From Alteromonadales bacterium alter-6D02 (GTDB lineage Bacteria; Pseudomonadota; Gammaproteobacteria; Enterobacterales; Psychrobiaceae): a stretch of 64,000 nucleotides of DNA. The translations under genes and the position numbers were made by a program. The stretch spans positions 1 through 64,000 of the forward strand of contig PIZK01000004.1 of assembly GCA_002835545.1 (NCBI GenBank). Reading direction: 5' to 3'. This document shows, one piece after another, positions 1 to 7,785 of this stretch (position 1 is its first letter; each line of letters starts with the position of its first letter). The notes beneath the pieces were generated by a model. That model did no database searches, was not told where the DNA came from, and saw only the letters and a list, made by a program, of their open reading frames with translations.

Positions 1-68
1 CGCTCGACTTGCATGTGTTAGGCCTGCCGCCAGCGTTCAATCTGAGCCATGATCAAACTCTTCAATTA
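1..68 (-). rRNA. rrs: 16S rRNA, 5' end only (partial)
   Basis: Bases 42-61 are the reverse complement of the conserved 16S start AGAGTTTGATCATGGCTCAG, and the following bases match the usual continuation toward helix 6. The gene is on the minus strand and runs off the left edge, so only about 68 nt are visible. The mature 5' end is placed near 67-68 by comparison with the E. coli start AAATTGAAGAG; processing could shift it slightly. The boxA and promoters upstream (261-561) support a complete rrn operon beginning here. Confidence 0.97.
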
Positions 69-260
69 AAATTTGATTGCTACATCTAAGTAGCTAAGGT
101 CTCAATGAATACTAGCTTAACCTTCATCTAAATTCGAAAACCTAAATGATGTTACGCTTATCATAACTACAAGTTATTGCTAACTTGTTCGTGTAGACAT
201 ATTCAATTAAGTACCTTGATACTCAACTTCAAATGCCCACACAGTTTATTTGAATACTAA

Positions 261-272
261 TTGTTAAAGAAC
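261..272 (-). promoter_or_regulatory. boxA antitermination element of rrn leader
   Basis: On the minus strand this reads GTTCTTTAACAA, close to the E. coli rrn boxA TGCTCTTTAACA. It sits about 190 nt before the 16S 5' end inside the transcribed leader, the expected place for NusB/NusE loading. Confidence 0.75.
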
Positions 273-341
273 GTTTTAGCTCAACACTCTAATGAGTGGA
301 GCAGCGCTTGGGGCCGTGTGGTCCGTTGCGTTGGGAGGTGC

Positions 342-369
342 ATAATACGCTTCCCAGTGTTGAAGTCAA
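342..369 (-). promoter_or_regulatory. rrn promoter, inner
   Basis: Minus-strand -35 TTGACT (364-369) and -10 TATTAT (342-347) are separated by 16 bp, the short spacer usual for rRNA promoters. A GC-containing discriminator follows. The sequence upstream of the -35 is strongly A/T-rich, as expected for an UP element contacted by the alpha subunit. Confidence 0.8.
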
Positions 370-533
370 CACTTAATTTTACTTTATTTTAAAACACTTT
401 TTAAAAAGTGATTTAAAACGTTTTAAACTAATCGTTTTCCTTCGCTAACTCGTGTTGCTAGTGCCTTTCAAGTTACCTCGACTCTTAGTGTCTTAGCGCT
501 CTAGCAGTTGCTTCCCCGTGTCAGTGGATGCGC

Positions 534-561
534 ATTATAGGGATCTTCTGACACATGGCAA
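534..561 (-). promoter_or_regulatory. rrn promoter, outer
   Basis: Minus-strand -35 TTGCCA (556-561), 16-bp spacer and a perfect -10 TATAAT (534-539) followed by GCGC. With the inner promoter it forms the tandem arrangement seen in many gammaproteobacterial rrn operons. Confidence 0.75.
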
Positions 562-639
562 GGGCTTTTTTGATCTTTTATTTTAAGCGTCTATAAATGA
601 GGCGATCTGCCGATAATTCAGCTTAATTGTCTATTTATT

Positions 640-1320
640 TTACGCTAATGCTTGTTCTATCCATTGGCCAAGCTTATTTAGCTGAGGTTCGCACACCCAA
701 TGCTCCATCGGATACTGTGACCATTGCACATTAAACCCTGCATCTGCTAATTGTCTCGCCGCTTCTTTACCTGCGGAAAAAGGGACTGTCATGTCTTGTT
801 CGCCATGAGAGCTAAAGATAGGTGTTTTACTATTAATAGCCTGACTACCAAATGTTGGCAATGATTGTTCAGCTAAATAACATGAAAGACCTGCTATCCC
901 TGCTACCTTTTGCTTAAGGCGTAGGCCTGTATATAGTGCAAGCACCCCGCCTTGCGAGAAACCAGCAATAATAATACGTTCTGATTTAATCCCACTATTG
1001 ATCTGCTCTGCCACCAGCTGTTTTATCAGTAGTTCACTTTGTTGGAGTGTAGCAAGGTCTGCACGTCCTTCGAGATCCATTGTTTTGATGTCATACCATG
1101 AGCGCATCACATAGCCACCATTAATAGTGACAGGTTGTTGCGGTGCATTTGGGAAGACAAAGCGAATGCGATGATTCGAACTTAACTTTAATACAGGAAC
1201 AACATCGGAAAAACCTTTTGCTGAATCCCCCAGTCCGTGTAGCCAAATAACCACGGCATCGGCCGTTTGTTTTGGCTCTTTGACAATTGACTGTAATTGC
1301 TTGGTAATAGTCGATGGCAT
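640..1320 (-). CDS. alpha/beta hydrolase, carboxylesterase/phospholipase family
   Basis: A 226-aa protein of the carboxylesterase/phospholipase (COG0400) family, about the usual family length and without a signal peptide, so probably cytosolic. Visible motifs are the oxyanion-side HGLGDS near residue 28, the nucleophile elbow GFSQGG near 120, the acid region HGEQDMTVPF near 172 and the catalytic histidine in MEHWV near 206. It starts on an ATG sharing one base with the cyaY stop codon (TAATG), so translation is probably coupled and both genes form one minus-strand operon. The natural substrate is unknown; short acyl esters or lysophospholipids, or protein deacylation, are possible from the family. 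Confidence 0.9.
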   Translation of the reverse strand: MPSTITKQLQSIVKEPKQTADAVVIWLHGLGDSAKGFSDVVPVLKLSSNHRIRFVFPNAPQQPVTINGGYVMRSWYDIKTMDLEGRADLATLQQSELLIKQLVAEQINSGIKSERIIIAGFSQGGVLALYTGLRLKQKVAGIAGLSCYLAEQSLPTFGSQAINSKTPIFSSHGEQDMTVPFSAGKEAARQLADAGFNVQWSQYPMEHWVCEPQLNKLGQWIEQALA

Positions 1321-1643
1321 TATGTTGGCTCGTGTAAAGTAACAACAACACCAGATTGACGCTCGATACTCTGAGTTATTAATGTTAATAACTCATCGCC
1401 GGTACGATTGTCGATCCACTTTTGGTCTGCTAATTCAAAATGATGACCATCAAATTTTGTCGCAACCCAAATTTGGTGTAGCGGCTCTTGGCGGTTAATA
1501 ATGATTTGGCTGCCATCACTAAAGGCTAATTTTAACACCCCAGCTGATGTCTCATAATCAAAGTCGACCATCGCATCGTCTAGTGCTTCTTCAATGGCCA
1601 TTAAGTAGTCGTCTACAATTTGGTGAAATTCGCTATCGTTCAT
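1320..1643 (-). CDS. cyaY: frataxin-like iron donor CyaY
   Basis: 107 aa, the usual CyaY length. The family binds Fe2+ through an acidic first helix and regulates iron delivery to the IscS/IscU Fe-S assembly machinery in the cytosol. The N-terminus here (residues 10-32) carries the expected acidic ridge, for example EEALDDAMVDFDYE, followed by the beta-sheet with the conserved IWVATKFDGHHF region. It is divergent from lptM-lysA, which is the standard placement of cyaY in gammaproteobacteria. A good -10 lies about 40 bp upstream. The downstream esterase overlaps its stop codon by one base. Confidence 0.96.
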   Translation of the reverse strand: MNDSEFHQIVDDYLMAIEEALDDAMVDFDYETSAGVLKLAFSDGSQIIINRQEPLHQIWVATKFDGHHFELADQKWIDNRTGDELLTLITQSIERQSGVVVTLHEPT

Positions 1644-1682
1644 ATCATCCTCAAAAACATTGCTTTTCCTATATACAATGCG

Positions 1683-1710
1683 ATTATAGGGCTAATTGAA
1701 TTAATAAGCA
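1683..1710 (-). promoter_or_regulatory. candidate cyaY promoter
   Basis: On the minus strand a perfect -10 TATAAT (1683-1688) is preceded, after 16 bp, by a weak -35 TGCTTA (1705-1710). It lies about 40 bp upstream of the cyaY start. On the plus strand a TACAAT at 1674-1679 could serve lptM-lysA but lacks a convincing -35. Confidence 0.45.
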
Positions 1711-1721
1711 CCGGATAAAAG

Positions 1722-1856
1722 ATGCTAAAACTTACAATATTTACTGTTTTGTTGATTTTATTATCTGGCTGCGGTCAAAAAGGGCCGCTTTATCATGACA
1801 AGCCAGAGCAACAAAAAAATCAGCCTCAACCTACGCAACAGAAAGAACAAAACTAA
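1722..1856 (+). CDS. lptM: LptM, LPS translocon maturation lipoprotein
   Basis: A 44-aa lipoprotein. It has a hydrophobic signal peptide (residues 3-15) ending in a lipobox LSGC with the acylated cysteine at 17. The next residues, CGQKGPLY, are the hallmark of the LptM (formerly YifL) family, an outer-membrane lipoprotein that assists disulfide maturation of the LptD translocon. The C-terminal half is a low-complexity Gln/Lys/Pro tail. Its stop codon overlaps the lysA start by one base (TAATG), so the two are translationally coupled. The position between cyaY and lysA is the conserved one. Confidence 0.92.
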   Translation: MLKLTIFTVLLILLSGCGQKGPLYHDKPEQQKNQPQPTQQKEQN

Positions 1857-3109
1857 TGGACTATTTTAACTTCAAACAACAACAGCTTTTTGCTGAAGAG
1901 ATTCCAGTAACCCAATTAGCAGAACAATATGACACGCCACTTTATGTTTATTCTCGGGCAACTATAGAACGCCACTGGCATGCATTCGATCAGGCAGCAG
2001 GCGATCAACCTCATCTTGTTTGTTACGCTGTTAAAGCAAATTCAAACTTGGCCATCTTAAATACACTAGCTAAACTAGGTTCTGGCTTTGACATTGTTTC
2101 TATGGGTGAACTAGCTCGTGTATTAGAAGCCGGTGGCGACCCTCAAAAAGTTGTGTTCTCTGGCGTTGGTAAATCGGACCAAGAGATTCGTTATGCATTA
2201 GATGTTGGCATCTATTGCTTTAATGTCGAGTCTGTTCCTGAGCTAGAACGTATCAGTGCTATTGCTGCAGAACTTTCTTTAGTTGCGCCAATATCTATTC
2301 GTGTTAACCCCGATGTCGATGCGGGTACTCACCCTTATATCTCAACGGGATTAAAAGAAAATAAATTTGGTATTAGCATGGAAGATGCCATTGCCGCTTA
2401 TCAGTTTGCTGCTCAGTCACCATCGCTAGCAGTAAAGGGGATCGACTGTCACATTGGTTCACAGCTAACGGAACTATTACCTTTCACCGATGCCCTAAAA
2501 CGTGTCTTAGGGTTGGTTGAGCAATTGAAAGCGCAAGGTATTACGATTAGCCATATTGATGTTGGCGGAGGCTTGGGCGTTACTTATCAAGATGAAACAC
2601 CTCCTCAACCAGCAGAGTATGCCAGTGCATTAGCTGATTGCTTAGTGGATCACCCTGAGCTAACTATTATTTTCGAACCGGGGCGTGCGATTATGGCAAA
2701 TGCTGGGATATTAGTTTCTAAGGTCGAATACTTAAAAGAAACGCCTGACAAAAATTTTGCCATAATCGATGCCGCAATGAATGACTTAATCCGACCTTCA
2801 CTATATAGTGCATGGCAAGAGATTGTTGAAGTTAAACAAACGACACAAGCCACTAAAAATTATGATGTGGTTGGTCCTATCTGTGAAACCGGTGACTTTT
2901 TAGGGAAATCACGTGATTTAGCCCTAAACTCTGGCGACTTAATTGCCGTACGTTCATCAGGTGCTTATGGTTTCACAATGGCATCAAATTATAACTCTCG
3001 AGTAAAGGCAGCTGAAGTCATGGTCGATAAAGATCGCGCCATCCAAATTCGCCAACGCGAAACTTTAGCTGATTTATGGCGAGGCGAAGCAAAGACAATT
3101 GATGATTAA
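1856..3109 (+). CDS. lysA: diaminopimelate decarboxylase
   Basis: 417 aa, the usual length. It catalyses the last step of lysine synthesis, PLP-dependent decarboxylation of meso-diaminopimelate. The fold-type III barrel carries the PLP lysine in CYAVKANSNLAIL (near residue 60), HIGSQ near 198, the phosphate-binding glycine loop GGGLG near 238, and GPICETGDFL near 340, whose Cys acts across the dimer interface. It is followed 40 bp later by dapF, whose product makes the meso-DAP substrate, so the two steps are encoded side by side. The start overlaps the lptM stop. Confidence 0.98.
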   Translation: MDYFNFKQQQLFAEEIPVTQLAEQYDTPLYVYSRATIERHWHAFDQAAGDQPHLVCYAVKANSNLAILNTLAKLGSGFDIVSMGELARVLEAGGDPQKVVFSGVGKSDQEIRYALDVGIYCFNVESVPELERISAIAAELSLVAPISIRVNPDVDAGTHPYISTGLKENKFGISMEDAIAAYQFAAQSPSLAVKGIDCHIGSQLTELLPFTDALKRVLGLVEQLKAQGITISHIDVGGGLGVTYQDETPPQPAEYASALADCLVDHPELTIIFEPGRAIMANAGILVSKVEYLKETPDKNFAIIDAAMNDLIRPSLYSAWQEIVEVKQTTQATKNYDVVGPICETGDFLGKSRDLALNSGDLIAVRSSGAYGFTMASNYNSRVKAAEVMVDKDRAIQIRQRETLADLWRGEAKTIDD

Positions 3110-3149
3110 TAGCTTTTAACTGATCAGTTGTATAATTATAAGAAATTAA

Positions 3150-3980
3150 ATGTTATTAAATTTTTCAAAGATGCACGGCCTTGGTAATGACTTTGTCATG
3201 GTCGATGCTGTGTCGCAGAATGTATTTCTGTCTAAAGAACAAATCATTCGCTTAGCGGATCGCCATACCGGTATTGGCTTTGACCAATTACTAATGGTTG
3301 AAGCTCCTTATGATCCCGATCTCGACTTTCATTACCGCATCTTTAATGCTGATGGTAGTGAAGTCGAGAACTGTGGAAATGGCGCTCGCTGCTTTGCCCG
3401 TTTTGTCCGCTTGAAAGGCCTAAGCAACCGTTATCGCTTAGGCGTCAGCTGTAAAGGCGGTAAGCTACAGTTAAAGCATGAACGAAATGGCTTAGTTACT
3501 GTTTCTATGGGGGTACCGCAATTCCAACCATCGAAAGTCCCTTTTCAAGCCAATAAGCAAGAAGCTAATTACATTCTTCGTACCGAAGAGCAAACTGTTT
3601 TATGTGGCGTAGTCTCAATGGGCAATCCACATTGTGTTGTTACTGTAGATGATGTAGACACAGCACCCGTTGATACACTAGGTCCTGCATTAACATCACA
3701 TGAGCGCTTTCCTGAACAAGCTAATATTGGCTTTATGGAAATAGTTTCTCGTAACCACATAAAACTTCGAGTATTTGAGCGTGGTGTCGGTGAAACTCAG
3801 GCTTGTGGTACAGGCGCTTGCGCAGCTGTAGCCGTTGGCCAACAACAAGGTGTACTAGATCATACCGTTACCGTTGACTTACCCGGTGGTAGCCTCAAAA
3901 TTAATTGGCGAGGAGATCGCAGCGTCTTGAAAATGACTGGTCCGGCGCAGCATGTTTATGATGGCCAAATTAAGCTTTAA
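3150..3980 (+). CDS. dapF: diaminopimelate epimerase
   Basis: 276 aa, the normal length. It interconverts LL- and meso-diaminopimelate without cofactor, using two cysteines as acid/base. Both are present: Cys in ENCGNGARC near residue 73 and Cys in [10 protein letters not shown] near 219. The N-terminal MHGLGNDF motif is also intact. The product feeds both LysA and peptidoglycan precursor synthesis. The 40-bp gap after lysA holds a TATAAT-like box and a 12-bp palindrome (3118-3129), so a weak internal promoter is possible. Confidence 0.98.
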   Translation: MLLNFSKMHGLGNDFVMVDAVSQNVFLSKEQIIRLADRHTGIGFDQLLMVEAPYDPDLDFHYRIFNADGSEVENCGNGARCFARFVRLKGLSNRYRLGVSCKGGKLQLKHERNGLVTVSMGVPQFQPSKVPFQANKQEANYILRTEEQTVLCGVVSMGNPHCVVTVDDVDTAPVDTLGPALTSHERFPEQANIGFMEIVSRNHIKLRVFERGVGETQACGTGACAAVAVGQQQGVLDHTVTVDLPGGSLKINWRGDRSVLKMTGPAQHVYDGQIKL

Positions 3981-4027
3981 ATTAGATGCAGTTTTAACAA
4001 CACAGTTGCGATAGTGAGTTTACGAGC

Positions 4028-4693
4028 ATGAGTACAATACAAGAATTATCGGATCTACTAGATGAGTCAATCGTCGCAGAATATTTAGAGCAACACCCTG
4101 ATTTTTTTCAGCGCCACCAGCAATTATTATCAAAACTAAGTTTGCCCAGCGCACAGCAGGGCGCGATCTCTTTAGTTGAACGCCAGCAGCAATTAATGCG
4201 CACTAAGATCAATTCATTAGAAGATGAAATTACCTCACTGATGTCGATTGCCGCGCAGAACCAAGCGCTATATCAAACATTCGCCAAATTATTCTTTGAA
4301 TTATTACAGTGCAGTAACGTCATTGAGCTTAAGCACACATTATCGCAATACTTTAATGAGCAACTGTCATTAAGCCCAACCACTCTTTTCTTATATTCAA
4401 CAGAGGCACCAACAGAGCTAGCGATAAGACGAAATGAGTTAGAGAACTTACTCGTACAGCGTCTTGGGCGTGCTAATCATTATTTTGGTCGTATCAATCA
4501 ACAAGAGCAGCAATTATTGTTTAAGCAACCAATCATAGGGTCTGTCGCTCTAATCGCCTTAGGTAAGCATGGCGAGCAAGGATTATTAGCTATTGCCAGT
4601 GATGACCCGCATCACTTTCACCCCGAAGCGGACAACTTGATGCTGTCGCAATTATGTCGTTTAATCTCAAGCCTCATTCAGCGAATGCTTTAG
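4028..4693 (+). CDS. DUF484 family protein
   Basis: 221 aa. It matches the DUF484 family (YigA in E. coli): an N-terminal helical part with the characteristic YLEQHPDFFQRH near residue 18, a short coiled region around 55-75, and a GAF-like C-terminal domain. Function is unknown. The family is nearly always found between dapF and xerC, and here it follows dapF by 47 bp. The next gene is not xerC but the HAD phosphatase. The stop codon sits inside an 8-bp perfect stem at 4681-4700. No signal peptide or membrane segment is seen. Confidence 0.88.
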   Translation: MSTIQELSDLLDESIVAEYLEQHPDFFQRHQQLLSKLSLPSAQQGAISLVERQQQLMRTKINSLEDEITSLMSIAAQNQALYQTFAKLFFELLQCSNVIELKHTLSQYFNEQLSLSPTTLFLYSTEAPTELAIRRNELENLLVQRLGRANHYFGRINQQEQQLLFKQPIIGSVALIALGKHGEQGLLAIASDDPHHFHPEADNLMLSQLCRLISSLIQRML

Positions 4694-4700
4694 CATTCGC
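4681..4700. repeat. perfect inverted repeat over the DUF484 stop codon
   Basis: Two 8-bp arms GCGAATGC and GCATTCGC flank a TTTA loop; the stop codon TAG begins in the loop. No T-tract follows, so it is not a standard intrinsic terminator. It marks the junction where xerC would normally be found. Confidence 0.7.
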
Positions 4701-4719
4701 TCAGTGCAATTATCTCACC

Positions 4720-5439
4720 ATGCATTTTTATAAAACTTATCAGCGCCCCCTTGCCATAGGTTTCGATTTAGATGATACCTTATATGACAATCAACCGGTT
4801 TTAGCGCACGCCGAGCAACAGTTACAACAATATCTTCTGCAGCAATTTCCAAAAACTAAAAAACTAACACTTAATGACTGGCTACAACTACGCTTAACCG
4901 CGGTTGTCCACCAGCCAAGCTTAGCTCATGACATTTCATTATCCCGCCGAGTATCCATTGAACAAGGGCTACTCTCATTGGGTTATAGTGTTGATGAAGC
5001 AGTGATGGGTAGTCAACGAGCGTTAAGCGTATTTTTACAATGGCGCAATAAAATCACCATTACACCAAACACTCTCAACACATTAACTGAACTAGGTAGA
5101 CAGTTTCGCTTATTTGTTATTTCAAACGGGAATGCCGACATTCACAAACTGGGGCTAGGTCATTTATTCGAATTTGCACTCCACCCTAATCAACACTGCC
5201 CGATGAAGCCTGCCCAGTGTTTATTTACTCAAGCACAACAGCGGTTAGCACTCCCCCAACAATCAATACTATATATTGGTGACCACCCGATCTCAGATAT
5301 TGTTGGTGCAAATAACGCAGGCTGGCAAAGTGGTTGGTATAATCCAACACAACAATTAATTCAGCACAGAAAAGGGTCGCTGCAACTCCCAACATTTGAA
5401 CTGTCGACTATTACTCAACTAAAACAATTACTCAAATAG
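4720..5439 (+). CDS. yigB: HAD-family phosphatase, YigB-like
   Basis: 239 aa from the ATG at 4720, chosen because it puts the HAD motif I (GFDLDDTLYDN) near residue 16, as in YigB; the frame is open further upstream to 4654 but would overlap DUF484. Motif II is FVISNGN near residue 136, and the distal Asp motif IYIGDHPISDI is near 188. E. coli YigB dephosphorylates FMN and the riboflavin intermediate 5-amino-6-(5-phosphoribitylamino)uracil, a likely role here by family and position before uvrD. The ribosome site is weak, so translation may depend on DUF484. Confidence 0.85.
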   Translation: MHFYKTYQRPLAIGFDLDDTLYDNQPVLAHAEQQLQQYLLQQFPKTKKLTLNDWLQLRLTAVVHQPSLAHDISLSRRVSIEQGLLSLGYSVDEAVMGSQRALSVFLQWRNKITITPNTLNTLTELGRQFRLFVISNGNADIHKLGLGHLFEFALHPNQHCPMKPAQCLFTQAQQRLALPQQSILYIGDHPISDIVGANNAGWQSGWYNPTQQLIQHRKGSLQLPTFELSTITQLKQLLK

Positions 5440-5474
5440 CGTTATCGTCACACCCTATATTTAAACCACAAACA

Positions 5475-5503
5475 GTGTATTTACGTACAGTGTTTGCTAT
5501 AGT
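5475..5503 (+). promoter_or_regulatory. LexA-like SOS box and -10 of uvrD
   Basis: GTGT-N8-ACAG at 5475-5490 differs by one base from the core CTGT-N8-ACAG; over the extended 20-bp consensus I count 14 matches. A TATAGT -10 follows at 5498-5503, so the operator would overlap the -35. uvrD is a classic SOS gene, which supports the reading. Confidence 0.65.
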
Positions 5504-5532
5504 TGAGCCATTATTCAACAACAAGAACTTTA

Positions 5533-7701
5533 ATGATGGACGTTTCCTTACTACTCGATGGCTTAAATGATAAACAGCGTGATGCCGTGGCAGCACAACC
5601 AGGCAATCAGCTAGTATTAGCAGGCGCTGGTAGTGGTAAGACTCGGGTATTAGTTCATCGCATTGCATGGCTATTAAAAGTAGAGCAACATTCAACGTTT
5701 TCTATTCTAGCAGTAACCTTTACCAATAAAGCGGCTAAAGAAATGCGCTATCGTGTTGAGAGCCTGCTGGGCGATCAACTGGGTAAAATGTGGATCGGGA
5801 CCTTTCATGGTATTGCCCATCGCTTGTTGCGTATGCACTATAGCGAAGCTAAGTTACCTGAGAACTTTCAAGTGATCGACTCTGACGATCAATTTAAAAT
5901 GCTTAAGCGCATTTTAAAATCAATGAACCTTGATGAGAAAAGCTTTCCACCACGCCAAGTACAGTCGTATATCAACAGCCATAAAGATGAAGGGCTCAGA
6001 CCTAAGCATATTGAAACTTATGGCGATGCGTATGAAACAACCATGCGCGATCTGTATAAAACCTATCAAGATGCCTGCGATCGTGCCGGCCTAGTCGACT
6101 TTGCTGAATTACTACTGCGCGCACATGAGTTATGGCTAAATAACCCACAAGTACTAAGTCATTACCAACGACGCTTTAGCAATATTCTGGTCGACGAATT
6201 CCAAGATACCAATAACATTCAGTATGCGTGGATTAAGATGCTGGCGGGTCAGCACAACAATATTATGATTGTTGGCGATGATGACCAATCAATCTATGGG
6301 TGGCGCGGCGCTAAAGTTGAAAACCTACAACGCTTTTTAACCGATTACCCTAAAGCGCAAACCATCAAGCTTGAACAAAACTATCGCTCCACCTCAAATA
6401 TTCTTGAAGCTGCTAATGCAGTGATCAGCAATAACACTGAACGCTTAGGTAAAAAATTGTGGACCGAAGATAACAAAGGCGACCCCATTTCTCTTTATGC
6501 TGCATTTAATGAATTAGACGAAGCTCGATTTATTAGTAATAAAATTAAAGAATGGCACGAGCAAGGTGGTAACTTAGAAGAAGTGGCTATCTTATACCGC
6601 AGTAATGCTCAATCACGCGTGATTGAAGAAGCGTTACTAGCACAACAATTGCCTTATCGTATCTATGGCGGTTTACGCTTCTATGATCGTCTAGAGATAA
6701 AAGATACCTTAGGTTATTTACGTCTAATGAGTAATCGCGATGATGATGCGGCATTTGAGCGTGTGGTTAATACTCCTGCGCGTGGTATCGGTGCAACCAC
6801 CCTAGATAAACTCCGCCATAATGCCCGTCAACAAGGGATGACATTATGGCAAGTGAGTAAATTACTACTTAGTGAAAAGATACTGACTGGGCGTGCGGCC
6901 AATGCAGTAAAAGGCTTCCTGTCTTTAATCGAACAATTAGAAGATGATAGTGCCGAAATGAGTCTGCGCTCAATGACTGACTTTGTGGTTAATCACAGTG
7001 GCTTAAAAACCATGTATCAAAATGAAAAAGGCGATCGTGCCCAAGACCGTATCGAGAACTTAGATCAGCTATTAACGGCTATGAATGATTTTATTATTCC
7101 AGAAGAAGCGGAAGAAATGACGCCATTAAACGCCTTCTTATCTCATGCAGCACTTGAATCAGGTGACTCTCAAGCCGATGAATATGACGATGCGGTACAA
7201 CTAATGACGATGCACAGTGCCAAAGGGCTCGAGTTCCCAATGGTATTAATCGCTGGTGTTGAAGAAGGTATGTTCCCAAGTACCCGCACCATGGAAGAGC
7301 CGGATAAAATGGAAGAAGAACGCCGTCTCGCCTATGTTGGGATCACGCGGGCGATGAAAAAGCTCTATATTAGTCACGCCGAGTCGCGCCGTTTATACGG
7401 CCAAGAAAAGTTTCATAAACCATCACGTTTCATTCGAGAAATCCCCAGTGAGCTCGTTGACGAAATCCGCTTAACCACCCAAGTGTCTCGACCAACACAG
7501 TACAATCGCTTTAATCAAAGCCAAGAGCAGTTTAACGAAACAGGTCTCAGTTTAGGTCAACGTGTAACACATAGTAAGTTTGGTGATGGTACGATTATTA
7601 ATTATGAGGGTAGCGGCGCACAATCTCGGGTTGAAGTGAGTTTCGATGATGTCGGAACAAAATGGTTATTTGTTGCCTACGCCCGACTTGAAGTGATTTA
7701 A
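5533..7701 (+). CDS. uvrD: DNA helicase II (UvrD)
   Basis: About 722 aa, close to E. coli UvrD (720). It is a superfamily 1A 3'-to-5' helicase for nucleotide excision and mismatch repair. Visible are Walker A GAGSGKT near residue 35, motif II VDEFQDTN near 220, QSIYGWRGA near 246, EQNYRST near 284, and motif V/VI regions TMHSAKGLEF and YVGITRA. The C-terminal 60 residues form the Tudor-like RNA-polymerase contact module (GQRVTHSKFGDGTI). ATGs at 5533 and 5536 are both possible; MDVSLLLDGLN matches the usual N-terminus. An SOS box lies upstream and a terminator after it. Confidence 0.97.
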   Translation: MMDVSLLLDGLNDKQRDAVAAQPGNQLVLAGAGSGKTRVLVHRIAWLLKVEQHSTFSILAVTFTNKAAKEMRYRVESLLGDQLGKMWIGTFHGIAHRLLRMHYSEAKLPENFQVIDSDDQFKMLKRILKSMNLDEKSFPPRQVQSYINSHKDEGLRPKHIETYGDAYETTMRDLYKTYQDACDRAGLVDFAELLLRAHELWLNNPQVLSHYQRRFSNILVDEFQDTNNIQYAWIKMLAGQHNNIMIVGDDDQSIYGWRGAKVENLQRFLTDYPKAQTIKLEQNYRSTSNILEAANAVISNNTERLGKKLWTEDNKGDPISLYAAFNELDEARFISNKIKEWHEQGGNLEEVAILYRSNAQSRVIEEALLAQQLPYRIYGGLRFYDRLEIKDTLGYLRLMSNRDDDAAFERVVNTPARGIGATTLDKLRHNARQQGMTLWQVSKLLLSEKILTGRAANAVKGFLSLIEQLEDDSAEMSLRSMTDFVVNHSGLKTMYQNEKGDRAQDRIENLDQLLTAMNDFIIPEEAEEMTPLNAFLSHAALESGDSQADEYDDAVQLMTMHSAKGLEFPMVLIAGVEEGMFPSTRTMEEPDKMEEERRLAYVGITRAMKKLYISHAESRRLYGQEKFHKPSRFIREIPSELVDEIRLTTQVSRPTQYNRFNQSQEQFNETGLSLGQRVTHSKFGDGTIINYEGSGAQSRVEVSFDDVGTKWLFVAYARLEVI

Positions 7702-7729
7702 ACTACCCGTTAAATAATTGGGTTAACTA

Positions 7730-7762
7730 AAAGCGCGAGTGTTTAACTGGCGCTTTTTTTGT
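7730..7762 (+). terminator. intrinsic terminator after uvrD
   Basis: AGCGC and GCGCT arms enclose a loop and are followed by seven Ts, 28 bp after the uvrD stop. Confidence 0.8.
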
Positions 7763-7785
7763 TTTGGCATGCAAATTTGAGAGGC

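Larger units (their letters stand above)
69..639 (-). other. rrn leader and promoter region, no protein gene
   Basis: This 570-bp stretch between the 16S gene and the esterase holds no credible ORF. Read on the minus strand it contains two tandem sigma70-type promoters (534-561 and 342-369), a transcribed leader with a boxA antitermination element (261-272), and the leader segment next to the mature 16S end. An AT-rich tract just upstream of the inner promoter (370-430) looks like an UP element, and includes a perfect 16-bp palindrome at 395-410. Confidence 0.75.
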
